A DNA stretch of 64,000 nt from Perognathus longimembris pacificus (lineage: Eukaryota > Chordata > Mammalia > Rodentia > Heteromyidae). How positions within the stretch are numbered: the stretch's first letter is position 1; each line of letters opens with the position of its first letter. The stretch covers positions 22,656,073 through 22,720,072 of the forward strand of contig NC_063181.1 of assembly GCF_023159225.1 (NCBI RefSeq). Direction: 5' to 3'. Shown one piece after another: positions 21,531 through 34,475 of the stretch. The notes under the pieces were generated by a model that was not told the DNA's origin, did no database searches, and saw nothing but the letters and a program-made list of their open reading frames with translations. The position numbers and the translations under genes are program-made.

Positions 21531-23835
21531 AATGAATATTGGCTCAAAGATCTGTATGTCTGACTGGTACTCATCCGTGGTTCTTGAAAATTTATCAGAC
21601 TAACTCATAAATCAAATGATATTGAAGCCTTTGGCCTGGCTAGTCAGCATGGTTAATTCTATTCCTTTTGATACATTAACTGAGTACAAAATGTGAGGCA
21701 GAGCCTTTCAGAAGAGCCTGCTGTTTCTACCATCACTTTTGAACATTTGTTGTAAAAATACTTTTAAACTCTAATGGGAGAGACAGCAGGATTCTCCCAA
21801 AAATTCTAATAAAACTCTGCAACAGCCACAAAAAAAAAAGTCTCCTGAGATGGACTGAATTCTTCTGAAGAGAAAAAATATATAATTTACTACCACCTAA
21901 AATATTAATGGAAATATATATGAGGGTTTTTCTAGAGGAGAATTTGTCTTGTATTTATTATCAGAAAGCACTGTACATCTAAAACCATAATTTTGCCACA
22001 CTGACAAAAAATTTCCAGCAATAATGAAAAACAGATGATTCTTGACCATTCTATTTACCATATCTATTATGAGCTATCTCTACCAAAGTAAAACTTCTGG
22101 TGTGATTTACACTGGCATTGTTTAACAGCAAAAGACCTCTCCAGTGAGGGTTAAGAATATTTAATCCTTTAAAGCTGACATATATAACATGTAGCTATGT
22201 CAGCTACAGCTGTTTCTAAACATCAGTAACAAAATTATAGACAGGTTTTGAAGCTTCTGTGGTGGGAACGAATGCATCTGAGAATTCAACTTGCTGACAG
22301 TGTTTATGTGATTTAATCTTACCATCTGCTGGAAAGTAAACATTTTTGATAAAATTAAAGTTTATAAAGTGAATCACTTGTACTTTCCAATTGTTAAGAA
22401 TGACAAATTTAAATGTAGTTTCGTTGAGGAGTATGTGGAAATTCTGACACTATTTTGAGATGAATGTTGAAATTGCAATTGATGTACTGTGTAGCCTACG
22501 TTGGTTTCTTAAACAATAGACAAATCAGCCCTTTCAGCTCATCAAAATATTCTGCATTTTGTGCTTTCTACATTCCTCATAGATACATGCATAGCTTTAT
22601 TATCTCTGTTTTTCCCCAAGAACGTAAGATTCAGCAATGTTACATGTTAGTAATCTCAGGAGAAGTGACATCACAAAGAAAATGCATGTTTGAATTGAAA
22701 ATAAATGGTGTATTAGTGGAGTCTATTTTTTCTTAATAATCTGTATATGCTATGCATTTAGCTATTGTGTGAATTATTGTGGCATAATCGAGTGTGTTCA
22801 TTTTGCAAGTAGCAACTTTCCCTCTCCTAAGAAGTTGGCAAATCGGCAGATTTGTGAAATTGACAAATTGGTCTACAAACTCTGCCAAGTTCAAACTTTA
22901 TAAATCTGACCTAGACATTTTACTTGAAGTAAAAATACAGGCGGATAGGCTATTGTGTTTATAGTTGTGCCCGGTGCTAAATTGAAAGCCTATGTTCAAT
23001 GTTGATGTAATAAAATTTAATTAGTTGTAAGTCAGGTTTTAGTTTAGTGGTAATTAGTTTAGTATATAATTATTACCTCTAATAGCAATCTGAAATCTAC
23101 AAGCATTTTGATCTTCTTCCAAATTAAAAAAAATACCTCCATAAGATTTATAACAGAAATAGCATTACTAAAATCCCATTAGCTAATTTCATTAGACAAA
23201 TCATGGAAAGTACAAAGTAGCAAAGTACAATTTCATTGATGATATACATGTGTCAAATTAAGCTAGAATATCAAATATTTTGAAGTGAACTTTTCCTTTT
23301 TCTCTTACAGTAGCCTAGTGAGATTTTGGATGTTTCTGAGTATTTAAGTGTGTTATCTAATGTGGCATGCAGAATTTAATATTTCCATATAAATGTTTTA
23401 GAATGATTGAAAAGATCAATTAACATCTGTTTCACAAATCAAGGGAGTTTTATTAGTAAGCTTGAAATTTACCTTTAATTCATGGATAACTGACAAGTTT
23501 TAAAATGCTTGCATGTAGCTTGAATCCTGGTATTTCCATTTTTCCCATGCCCACCCTCAAATGTGACATATATTATCAATTCCCAACAAAAGAAAAGGTA
23601 GTTTTCAACAAGCAAAGCAGTTACACATGAGTACATTATATAGATCTGACTAGAGGGACCTAGTGAATTTGGTAAGTGTAGTTTCTCTCTGAGTTACAAA
23701 GAGACTGTAATATATACTGGTCTTTTAGAGTTCAAGGATACATTGTGAAGCCAGTAATGATCTATTTCCTCACCCTAGTCTATCTTTTCTCTAGTAAGAC
23801 CCTCCCTTTTTTTCTGGTATGAGCCAAGTGCTTTC
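21531..23835. other. Repeat-free unique block, possible conserved noncoding DNA
   Basis: No SINE, LINE or DNA-transposon text was recognised for over 2 kb. Within 22750-23250 several TAATTA/ATTAG-type core motifs appear (TTTAATTAGTTG, GGTAATTAGTTTAG, TTAGCTAATTTCATTAG). A 90-codon open frame at 22464-22736 lacks splice borders and is not credited. Conservation cannot be judged from one sequence. Confidence 0.4.
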
Positions 23836-23847
23836 TCATTTCTATTT

Positions 23848-24067
23848 TCTTCTTTTGTTGGACGTGGGCTTGAATTTGGGGCCTGGGTGCTGTCCTCTGA
23901 GCTCTTTTGCTCTTTGAGCCACAGCACCACTTCTGATTTTCTGGTACTTAATTAGAGAGATAAGAGTCTCACAGACCTTTCTGACCTGGTTGGCTTTAAA
24001 CTGCCATTGTCAGCTCTCAGCCTCCTGAATCGCTAGCATTATAGGTATGAGCCACCAGCACCCAGCT
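23848..24067 (-). mobile_element. 7SL-Geo composite SINE with 12-base duplication
   Basis: Minus-strand 7SL part (rc of ATAGGTATGAGCCACCAGCA) followed by the Geo half (rc of TTGAGCCACAGCACCACTTC). TCATTTCTATTT occurs on both sides at 23836-23847 and 24068-24079. The Geo half has lost about 18 bases near 23912 (TTTTGCTCTTTGAGCC instead of the longer linker). Confidence 0.85.
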
Positions 24068-24079
24068 TCATTTCTATTT

Positions 24080-25137
24080 CCAAAAATCTCTTTAGCAGGC
24101 TTTTTCATTTTCCCCAATTTATTGTTGATTTTTACTCTAAATTTATGACCCAGATAGAATGATTATAACCTACAACATATTCACAACCAAGTGTGTTTCC
24201 CACACTTAAGATTATCCATGTCATCATTTGGTTGTTTGACTTGAGAACATGTTTTATATCAAAACTAAAAGGTTCAATAAATAGTGTGTTCTGTAAAGAG
24301 TAAATAGAACATCTCAGTAAAAGTGAGTGAATTGGTATCACAAGGTTAATAAATAGCTTAAAATAAATTTTCATATCTTAATAACTGATTTTTATAAGCT
24401 GAACTTAGGTTTATAACCAGTATATAAACATATTTAAACTTTTTATTATTTGATAATATTTTTTCCTGTTTTATTCTCCATTACTAGTATAAGGCCTGTT
24501 TAGACTTCAAAAGAGGTCTTATGTTATGAACATTTCCATTTGGCAAGGAGAAAGAAGTGATTTGAAATAAAATATTCATGAACTGACATAATTAAAAATA
24601 TTAACCAAGACATCTAAATTGGCTTTTATAGTATACCATTATAAATATTTATTTAGATCTTTGTAAAATGTCTTTTGTAGCATACACATGTTTTATATAG
24701 GATATTGTTTCAGTTTTTCCACACTTCAGTTTATTAACACTTGCTATTCTGGTGCTATTCCTTAGTATTTGTTCAAAACATAAGTACTGCAGGCTTGGTA
24801 GGTACACTGTACAAGGCTGTAGCAAGAGGAAAGAATCCTGAGAAACTCAATTATTTGGCACTTTTCTAAGTGACATATCACATGCCCATTGAAGTTAACA
24901 ACACAACACAATATAATTAGGCTCCCAATGAGAAAGATTTAATAAAAGATGAGGTTGGTTTGTTGCTTTTGACATTTCTGAGTACCATTATCATGCATCC
25001 TTGGCTAGATACTCAACACTATAGAAAATTGACCTTATTTCCCTGGCTATCATAAGACTTTCTTAATGCTCAAGATCCTGCTTAAAAAACAATCAGTGTT
25101 TTATATGGGGTAATAACCCTAAAGGTTGAATAATTTG
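24080..25137. other. AT-rich unique sequence
   Basis: No recognisable repeat or gene. The 80-residue minus-strand frame at 24132-24374 is AT-driven and lacks splice signals. Confidence 0.5.
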
Positions 25138-25304
25138 GGCACTGGTAGTCAAAGCCTGTGAAAAGCTGAGAAACTACAATCAAAAGGTTAGTGGATGAGC
25201 TCAATATGGTGGCACATGCCTATAATCTCAGGGAGTATGAAGCAAGAGGAGATAGCAAATTTGAGAGTCACTTGGACTACCTATTTAGACTATTTCAAAA
25301 AAGG
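25138..25304 (+). mobile_element. Old 7SL-type SINE, apparently two monomers
   Basis: A degraded copy starts GGGCACTGGTAGTCAAAGCCTG. A better one follows from 25197 with ATATGGTGGCACATGCCTAT and ends near TATTTCAAAAAAGGG. Having two 7SL-like starts in one run mirrors the other old copies at 9709 and 61581. Confidence 0.5.
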
Positions 25305-26551
25305 GAGTATATATGAAGAGTTAGTTACTTGGTTAATTAAAAATTATTCATAAATTCCTAAGTTAGTTATTGAGTCTTACAATAGGATATAAAATATTTT
25401 GTTGGGTACTGCCATCTAGAAACATAAAACCTCATATTAAAATACATAAGTAAAAGCCAGACTCAAAGTGTTAACTGTAATGTTTTGGTGAATATTTTAC
25501 TCAGTCTCTGCTAGAAAGAACTAAAAGATTCTGACTGCCATATTATGAGATAGATATGGCCAATGAGTAACTTTAACAATTCTTTCAAAACATTAATGAA
25601 TGTGAATAACAGTGAACCAAGCTTCCTAACTACATACAGATGAATAAAAAATTAATAAACAGGAAAAGCCCAGAAAAATCTTTATATATTTGTCCTACAT
25701 CAGAGACTAAACATTTTTCATAACTTATTTTTTAAATCCCCAACATGATTCTTTTTCCCAATTCTCATATATCTACCAAACAAAGAGTTTTTAAGGTATT
25801 CATATATGCATGAAGTTCAACAGTATTTTATGTACATGAACATAAGAAATAGAACTTATGCACCTACAAGCTCTGACAACAGCTCTGGCTCCTGCTAGTA
25901 AGCATTTGACATGTCAATGGGACAGTACAACGAACTTCAGTCAGACAGAATTTCAAGTTCATAACCAGACTTTGTGGATATACCCCAGAATTTTTGGTGC
26001 AATGCATTTAGAAGTAAAGTCATGGTTAAACTCTGAGAATAAATATCTCTGGAAAGAGATGGAAAGGGGGGACTTAAGGACAAAAAGAGAGTCAGGCTTA
26101 GAGTTAGGAAGCACTAAAAGATTGAGATGCCAGTAGTGGAAATGGAAGTCATGGTGCTGGAGTTGGAGAGGAGTTTAAGTCGTGCTCTGATCTTGGCCTA
26201 AGTGAGTTTCAAAATCGAATGGCTGGCAGAGAATGTTTGAACAAGGAAGTATGGGTGCTGGCCTTTCTATTTGTACAGGATCGCTTATGGGTCCAAGTGT
26301 AGAATGGGTGAAAAATAAGAAGACATGGGACTCTTAAAGAAATAGAAAAACAATCACATATACAGCTTGCAAACAAATCTAACAGTGAAAGGAAAAAGCA
26401 AGCCACTTACATTAGATTATTAACAGAAGGCTTCAAAGTAATATATGGATAAATATTTGTTCCTTTTGTATATATGTTCTCCGTGACTATACTGGAATCC
26501 TGATGGAGATTTTTATGTTGTATCTCATTACTATTCAGAATTTCTGTCTTC
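25305..26551. other. Unique sequence with an unexplained 92-codon frame
   Basis: The plus-strand frame at 25858-26136 (92 codons) has ordinary-looking codon use and no low complexity, but no splice borders, domain or homology I recognise. Treat it as chance or part of an unrecognised old repeat. Confidence 0.35.
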
Positions 26552-26635
26552 ACTCCTTTCTTTTATTCTTTTCCTCCCTCCCTTTCTCCCTCCCTTCCTC
26601 CCTCCTTCCCGTCCTCCCTTCCTTTTTTTTTTTTG
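26552..26635. repeat. Polypyrimidine (CCTT)n-type tract
   Basis: C/T-only units (TCCCTCCC, TTCC) ending in T11. It is followed by GCTGGTCCC, which might be the remnant of a SINE tail end, but too little remains to call. Confidence 0.85.
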
Positions 26636-28493
26636 CTGGTCCCAAATTGGATGCATCACTATTTTTTCAAAGGGAGAATGTTGCAGTTACTTTTAAGAAA
26701 TATATAAATCTTTCTTCAAAAAGACAAACTTATACTCAAAATTGTCTTTACCTGAAGCCAAGGTTAATTTACTCAGACATTGGGATCTAGTCATCTGGTT
26801 TATATCAATAGTAAAAGTACACTGTTTTAGAGAATTGTTGTTTATCCACTGACCAAATTTGGATGCAAAGGGTAGTAATTCGTAAAAGTAAGAATTACTT
26901 TTTTATATTTATAGATACCTAAAAATAAAAGTCAACAGGGTTCACCTATTAGAAATTTAATTTACATATAGTATCCTCTGAAAATGACTCCTTATACTTA
27001 TTTCTTTCTTATTTGGGGGAAATTCTAGAAACACAGGAAATCTGTCTATAGCTTCAAAACAAGGTCTCTGGAGAGCTGCCTTTCATTTCAAAAGGGGACA
27101 CTCTTTTCTGATTTTCTTTTTCCTCCTGATGCCATCCAAAAAAGCTTTCTTGGTATACCAATTCACACTTGCACATGTATACACACACACACACACACAC
27201 ACACACGTTTTATGAAGAAGGCTGTGCCCCACATCTCAGGTTACTGGAGTCACCCACAATATCAGAAAGAACCAGTTAAATATTTGGGGACATATTGAAC
27301 CTCACCAGGGAGAAGAAGGCAGTGGAACTGATATTAGGAAATCAAGAAAATAATTGAAACTGGAGAGCTCGAATTCGTTAATCTGTAGGTTCCTAGTAGA
27401 ACCAATGAGCTTTGATATCCAATTTAATGAAAGATGCTGATTTCACTTTCCAGAGAAGAAAAATTAATTGGTAGCTATAATGTAAGTTTGCTCTCTTTTC
27501 TAATTGAAAGGGTGTCTAAAGGGAGGGGAAAAACATTTTCTTCCCACTCATTTTCATTTTCTAATTCCTGGTTTTTAGAGAAGCTTTAAGTATTGACTTT
27601 TTCATTATTTCCATTGAAATATTTAATTTGTTATATACAATTTCTAAGTAGTGGGAAAATACCTTGAAAGGTAGCAAGTAGTCTAATGAACAGTCTGTTC
27701 TCTGGGCTTTCAGGTATGAGGATTCAATTCAACCAGAAAACGCCCAGCACATGACAACATATCACAGATGCATTTTTAAGGCATATAACATAATCATAAC
27801 ATATTTTACCTTTTCACTATGTTAGTAATCACTCTCAGTAGTGATTCCTCACAACCTGTTTTGATACTTTTTAAAAAGAATTTCATTGGTAGTTGTTCCA
27901 CCCTTGGTGATATGTACCATTGAGGCAAGCTTCTTTTACACTTTTATTAAACTGTAGATCTCAGCTCTGCCTCATTTTATTAAAAATATTAATACAATGT
28001 AAACATATAATATAAAAGCATTTATATAATGATTTTAATGCCTATATAATATATAAAATATGTAATTTTTATGTGGTGAAAAGGTATCTGCTAGTGAACA
28101 CAGCAGCATTTCTAATATTGCTGCTCTTCCTGTTAGTTTTTGGCATAATTCTAAAATCAAGACCTGATCCCCTCAGAATGTCTGCACCCTGGTGCCTCCA
28201 GAAGAAAGAGGCCCATAGAAACATGGCCTATTTAAAACATCTGAAAATAACTCCTCTTCTGCCAGAGAGACACTAATAACACAGGAAGACATGCCCCTAT
28301 GCATGGTGTACCGCGTGTGTTTAGAGGATAGCTTTTCTAAGGCTTTGCCTGGTTTATCTTTGTAGTTGTAAGAAGACCGTGGAGTTGGTTTACCAAGAAC
28401 CTCCATTGGAAAAGTCAGTTAATAATCTTCCCCCCAAAACTAACATGCCTTTTATGTGTTATGTATGGGCATGCTTGTGGGACATGGATACAA
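26636..28493. other. Unique sequence
   Basis: Contains the (CA)n at 27179-27206. Otherwise no repeat or splice-bounded frame was recognised. Confidence 0.5.
27179..27206. repeat. (AC)n microsatellite
   Basis: A pure AC run of about 14 units. Confidence 0.95.
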
Positions 28494-28577
28494 CTGAGAG
28501 AAGGGAGGGAAGGGGAGAGAGGGAAAGGAGGAGAAGAGGAAGGGGAGTAGGAGAAGGAGACAGGAGAGAGAGAAGGT
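28494..28577. repeat. Polypurine GA-rich tract
   Basis: G/A-only text of GGGA and GAGA units. It gives rise to Arg/Glu/Gly-rich and Ser/Pro-rich shadow frames on the two strands. Confidence 0.9.
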
Positions 28578-30415
28578 TCTTTTCTACACTGGTGAAAGGA
28601 GGGAGAGCAGAGCCTGCTGACAAACAATGACCTCAAAACTTATGACTAGTTGGTTCAAATTTAGCTATCCTGTATTGTCTTAAATAATGATTATATTTAA
28701 TGATTTATGTCCTAGGACATGTATGGGTGAATGTGAATATCATTTTCTAAACGCACGAATGGTTATACTAGAATCTCCATACACAAAAGACACATAAGGT
28801 GTGTAATTGTTGTCAGTGGGTACTTACTGATGTTAAGACAAAGAATGAATAGATGGGGGGCACATTTAAGAAACAGTATGGTATAGTGTATGAGTATGAG
28901 CTTCAAAATGAAAGTTTCACCATTTTGAGACTCAGTTGAATTACAGCCATACCACCTAGCTGGTGTGTTCTCAACCCAAGGTTCTATACTAAAACAGTCA
29001 CTCGTGGTAATTTGCATATGAAATCACCTATAAATTACCATCTCTCAGTAGGTTAGCATCGTTATTTTCAAAAGGCAGATAATGGGACTACTTCATAGAC
29101 TTGTAACTGAACACTTAAAGTGTCCATATTATAACGGGCATGCGATCTGCATTATTATTATAAATGATACATAGAAAAATCTTTGGCTTGGAAATGAGTA
29201 TTTGTTTAGAACCACATGTTTTAATGGCACACTTGTTACTATTAAAGCATTCACTAATGTTTATATTACATTTTGAAGTTTGCAGAACTCTTTGAATATA
29301 CAGTTTTATAATTTGCTATTTTATGTAAAACGTATGGGATAAATTTACATAATCTGAGGGTCTGGATGGGCTTGGGAAAGATGAGTGAATACAATGGAAA
29401 GGGTGACATTTATCAATATCTAATGTACTCATAATCTGGTTTATTGAATTAAAACCCTTTATAAAACTGCTAAGCTATAATAATAATGACAATGAAAATA
29501 AACAGGTGACCTGTGATAATCTACTCTAGGTGAGAAAGTACCCTCAGAGCCCTAAACCTTTAATCCCACAGACTGATGTGGAGTCACATGGTGCTTATCA
29601 AATGCTGTTCATTTAATCTTGCATGGGCAATGTTACCACCATCCATGTCCAAGTTAAGATATTAAAACCCAAAGGTCAGTTTTAGGTTTTTGATACTTGG
29701 ATGATCCCAATGGTGAACCAAATAAAGTAGCACCAAACACGTTTATTAATTCAACCAAAGAGTCTTACACTTGGTGGAGGGTATGCCTGCATTCAAAGAC
29801 CACTCTGTGCTTGTATAGAAACATACAAGTGGAACCCCCATTCTATTATAGATGTAGAAAACTTAAAAAAATTAAACCCTAAAAAGAATGATGTCAATGG
29901 AGGAAAATAGTCTTACAAATTCTACTGCTGCAGGCCCCAAAGCTACTCAGAGGCTCCCGCCGGGACCCTGTCTCTATCTATCTACACAACTTTGGCTTTG
30001 GCCTAAGTGATGCTCTGGTTCCATTTGGAGAAGGTTTCTACATATTTTGGAGACAGCTTGAAATTTCTCCAATCAAGTGATTCTAAAGAAACGTGCAAAG
30101 AATAATTGAAATAAGAAAGGAATTTTAAATATGACATTTACCATATATATATTTGTTTCATTCATCTTTTGGTTCTACTCGAAACTATTTAAATTGATGT
30201 TACTTGTTTTAATGTTTGAGATTCTGAAGAGAAAACAGATAAATAATTCTAGAGAAGTAAAAGGATTTAATCCTTGGGCAAAAGATGAAGATTGGCCCAG
30301 CATTTTATCTTTATAAAAATTTATCTCTTTATAAAAATTTGTTCTAAAAGCAAGAATTTCCCTCTTAACACAACCTCTAAGTATTTTATATAAGCAAGAT
30401 GCAAGTGTCTTCCTA
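28578..30415. other. Unique sequence, no gene seen
   Basis: Text near 29935-29985 (AGCTACTCAGAGGCT, GGGACCCTGTCTC) hints at a few bases of a 7SL-type SINE but is too short to call. Otherwise nothing was recognised. Confidence 0.45.
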
Positions 30416-30535
30416 CTAGATTTTAAGCACCCTCAGGGCAGAGTTGGTATTTTGTACCTGTTTCATCCTGCACAACACAGCACCTAGTTTAATACATAAT
30501 ACAAACCAACTGCTCAATAAATATAGGGTTGAATT
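30416..30535 (+). mobile_element. L2 LINE 3' end
   Basis: The order AGATTTTAAGCACCCTCAGG, GCAGAGTTGG, CACAGCACCTAGTTTAATAC and TGCTCAATAAATATAGGGTT matches the L2 3' terminus well. It is among the clearest L2 relics here. Confidence 0.7.
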
Positions 30536-31901
30536 GCACATCCATAACTCAAACTTCTGTGTCTTTAATAATCCTAAAATGTCTCCAAGATTTGTGGCAA
30601 CTGAAAACATTCAGATAACGAAATTGTCTCCTTTTATTCTTTTAGATAGATAGCATAAATTTCTACTGCCTTGCCAAAAATTATGTAGGCCAGGGGTAGA
30701 ACTTTCCTTATAAATTTTACAACCAGCTCCTGTGAGGCCAGTGAAAGACCATTGCTTTCACAGTATCCTGCATCTTGTCTGGCTTCGTAGTGATTCAAAC
30801 ATTGTGCAGTAGCTCATTCCCCATGGACAAGTTTAATAGAATTAAAGAAATATGAACCAACAATACACTAGTCCTGCATGTTCAGGAATTTTCTTGTTTT
30901 AGGTCTTATAGTTTCTTGTAATAGATGTGCACTTCTTTTCTAAATTTAGTAAGTTTTGTATAGCTATGGAATATTTTACTTAAGTAGCTGCAGAAAAGTG
31001 TAGTTGAGCTCATTACCCAGTTATTTCCTTAAAAATTATAAAAACAACTAGGTAAACATTTTCTTACAGTGTCTGTGAGGGTTCCAACTTTCCCTATACA
31101 TTTATAACTGCGTGCTTTGTCCTGTGACCAATTAGGCTTTCTAATTTTATTTTCGAGTTAATTGCAAGATATCAGCTCCTTAAACAGGTGGTAATGTTCT
31201 CATATTGTGCATATATATACATATATATATATCTGTGTATCTTCAATTTCAAATATTTATCTGGGATGAACAAAATATACTGTATATTTTGCATCCTAAA
31301 ACTAAGTTTTCTAAAAAAAATCTGGTGCTTAGTTTTATTTTTAATTCTTCATTGCTTGCTGATTGACATACAGTGCATAGTGTCTTCAAGATGAGATCTT
31401 TTGAATGAAGTAAGTATACTAGAGTTAAAAAATTGCAGAGAAAATCATACCTAAATTTTATATTTAAGTTACATTTGATTTTAAAATGCTTTTAATGACC
31501 CCTTTTACTTATTCCTTTGGTGGTCCTTCAAAAGCCAGGTGTCTGAGATTGTCTTCAGCCTGGTCTAAAAGCACCCCAGGCTTTGGATTAATGCACAAGA
31601 GCTGCCTTTTATTTAGTAATGCAAATTTACATAATGCCTCTGCATTTAAACTCACTTGGAACGTATGGCCAAGATGAACTCAAATCCAAGCAGCTCAGCC
31701 ACTGTCTGATCGTGGTGTTGTGTTTTTTTTAACATTAACTTTCAAAGATTGTTCAGATGAAACACAAAATCACTATAGAGGCATGTCTTCATTTAACTGC
31801 TATATCCTTAAACTCAATTTACAAATAATAACTTTAAAAAAATAACAGTATACAATATAACCATTTTTTTTCTTACCTAGACATCCATCTATCTCGTATT
31901 C
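30536..31901. other. Unique AT-rich sequence
   Basis: A short TATATACATATATATA run lies near 31210. No gene or repeat family was recognised. Confidence 0.5.
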
Positions 31902-31970
31902 AACCTTGCAGTGGTTTTCTAGCAAGTGTGAAACCCTGGGTTCCATCCCCAATACTACAAAAAATGAATA
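31902..31970 (+). mobile_element. ID-like SINE fragment
   Basis: CTAGCAAGTGTGAAACCCTG and GGGTTCCATCCCCAATACT correspond to the second half of an ID element, including the tRNA-type B box, followed by an A-run. The first half is missing. Confidence 0.65.
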
Positions 31971-33095
31971 TTATAAAATATACCAGGATAATTTCTGTAA
32001 TCTAACAACAAAATGTCTGGCAAACTTCAAAGTAATATCTGTTCTGAATCTGTCATTTACTTCACACAGAATACATTTACTTACTCCTTTGATTCAGCTT
32101 TCAAGTTCAAGAAGTATTCCTGTGTGTGGATTTAGGAAGTTTTTCAATGTGTTCTTTGTTTTCTAAGTATTGTTTATTTTTAATACAGAAAATCACACCC
32201 AGTAGGATGGGGGTAAGCTACTGCCCTCATTTTGGATTGGAACATGAATTTTGAGTATAGTTTTGGCTTAAGTCATGAAATCGTAAACTTTGTCATTTTC
32301 TCCCCCAAACATCCACATTCAAATACACTTTTCTGTTCTATCCCCACAAGGTTAGATAGTATCAAGCTTTATACTATGGGCAGAAGCCCATGTTGTTAAA
32401 TTATAGCTTGTGCTAAGTATTTGCTTCAGTATTTGGGGGACTGGAGTCCTTAATAGTTTCAGTTGCATATAAGCTAGACATTTAAATAAAACCTACTCTG
32501 AGAATGAAAACTACTGTTGAGGTTTTTGGGTGTTTTTTTTCTTCAAGAATGTGAACTTGGAGTTAGGAGAAGGCTGCTTTGCAAAGTTTATTTTCATTTG
32601 TAGCATGTTAATGCTTGTTTTCTTCATGTTTTACTAAAACATTTGAAATTGTGGCTGTTTAGTTACATATTTATGGAGGAGGATAATCTTACCCATGTGT
32701 TTGAATTATTTGCCTCTGTGTTTTTCTCCTGCTAGAGTTAATGTGATGTTTATCTGCTGTTACAAGTTATCTTTTTGAAATCCTACCTCAACATCTTTCG
32801 TTAGTATAAATTCAGGCAATGATTAAATCTGCCTGTTTTTCTTAATAGGGTCACCTGATGCTATCTGGTAAAGAGAACATTCTTCATTCTTCTCTAAATT
32901 GGATAAATTTCACAAAGTCAATCTATCTGAACAATCAAGAATTTCTTAAAATAAAATATTATTTTATATGTATAAATACCATTTAAGTATTAAATATTAT
33001 TAAAATGCCTATAAAATATTATTTTATATGTATAAATACCATTTTAAGTATTATAAGTATAATGCTATTTCATAAGTATAAAATACTATTTTGGA
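31971..33095. other. Unique sequence ending in a 60-base duplication
   Basis: No SINE or LINE recognised. The tandem duplication at 32951-33052 is listed separately. Confidence 0.5.
32951..33052. repeat. Tandem duplication, 60-base period
   Basis: ATAAAATATTATTTTATATG followed by TATAAATACCATTT occurs at 32951 and again at 33011, nearly unchanged (the second copy has one extra T). The spacer is AT-rich. Confidence 0.85.
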
Positions 33096-33099
33096 TTTT

Positions 33100-33208
33100 G
33101 AAAAAGAGTCTCAGTATGTAGCCCAAGCTAGATTCTAACTCTTAATCCTCTTGCCTTAGCATCTCAAATGCTGAGATTATAGGCATGCAAGACATTACTC
33201 AGCCTTAA
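33100..33208 (-). mobile_element. Old 7SL-type SINE monomer
   Basis: AAGAGTCTCAGTATGTAGCC, AGCATCTCAAATGCTGAGAT and TATAGGCATGCAAGAC are the reverse of the B1/Alu-like motif order. Diverged, without a clear tail or duplications. Confidence 0.6.
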
Positions 33209-34240
33209 AATAGAAATTAATTCTTAAAATTATTGTCTTGATAATAGTCATATTTTAGTAGGAACTACAATGATTAATCAATAGTTAATTTTGCTTTTTT
33301 TACATTTATAAAATTTTATTAGTTCTCCCCCTTAGTAAATTACATTAATTAATTCATTTAATTTGGTTTAATTTTTAAAAAGCTCCTATCATCTAACTCC
33401 TGATTTCTTAACAATTTTTTGAGAAATTTTTAGTAGGGATAAGGTAACTTTTTTTTTTTTAAACTGTGTGGACATAGGAGCTTGCTTTGGTGTATATCAA
33501 AACCTAACAAACAAATAAACGAACAAGTCCCTAAGACTGAATGATTGAAACAACTTTCTTGGGAAGGAGATTGTGTATACACAAATCAATCAAGACTGTT
33601 GCATTTCTTTCTTTATTCTTCCCCTTGAACCTTGAACCTAACAATAAGAAATAATGGAAAACTGAAGTCCTGCTATGACCTCTAAACTAACATGATTAAG
33701 AAGCATTTGACTGGGTCTGGGGATGAATGAGACTGTTCCCCAAATCTTCAGCTGAAAGATGGGGCCCTCCTCCTAGACTATTTCATTGTTTTCCTCTTTT
33801 ATCTCTGCGGGAGCCACAGGGTTCAACTTCTTAACAAAACCAGGATTAGTGAGGAGATCAAACCCAAACCTTTAATATGCTCTGTATTTGACCACCTTTT
33901 CATAAAGCTAATCAAACCTGTTAAGAAAATACAAAATAGCAGAATGTAATATTCTGGAAGGAACTTCTATAATGCAATATAAAATTCCAACAGTTTGACC
34001 CCTGTAATAGGTGTTTACTTAAAAAACAACAACTGATTTTCAGTAATGGTAACTAATAAGTATGGTTAAGAATTATTTCACTTATGTGTGGATCATCTCC
34101 ATAAATACAAGGTGATGGTTTACATGGATGTTATATGTTTTGATGGATGATTTATCTTCAGCATTGCTTTATTTTTAATATTACAATTTGATTAAATATA
34201 TGTCCATAACACAATCCATAATCAGTGAGCATATTTCACA
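33209..34240. other. Unique sequence
   Basis: No repeat or gene recognised. The A/T-rich part at 33290-33420 is followed by ordinary unique text. Confidence 0.5.
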
Positions 34241-34255
34241 AAAAATAAAATCAAG

Positions 34256-34472
34256 GGGCTGGGAATATGGCCTAGTGGTAAAGTGCTCGCCTCGTATACA
34301 TGAAGCCCTGGGTTTGTTTCCTCAGAACCACATATATAGAAAAAAGCCGTAAGTGGAGCTGTGGTTCAAGAGGTAGAGTGTTAGCCTTGAGCAAGAAGAA
34401 GCCAGGGACAGTGCTTAGGCCCTGAGTCCACACCCCAGGACTGGCAACAAAAACAAAACAAATAAAAAAAAA
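34256..34472 (+). mobile_element. IDL-Geo dimeric SINE
   Basis: The left monomer GGGCTGGGAATATGGCCTAG is ID-like and carries a tRNA-type A box (TGGCCTAGTGG) and a decayed B box (GGGTTTGTTTCC). The Geo half begins GTAAGTGGAGCTGTGGTTCA and ends CCAGGACTGGCAAC, then an A-rich tail. Flanks share AAAATCAA on both sides, but the A-rich target makes the duplication limits ambiguous. Confidence 0.9.
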
Positions 34473-34475
34473 TCA

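Noticed and set aside
29935..29985. Short 7SL-like words (AGCTACTCAGAGGCT, GGGACCCTGTCTC)
   Set aside because: Too short and without the rest of the element.
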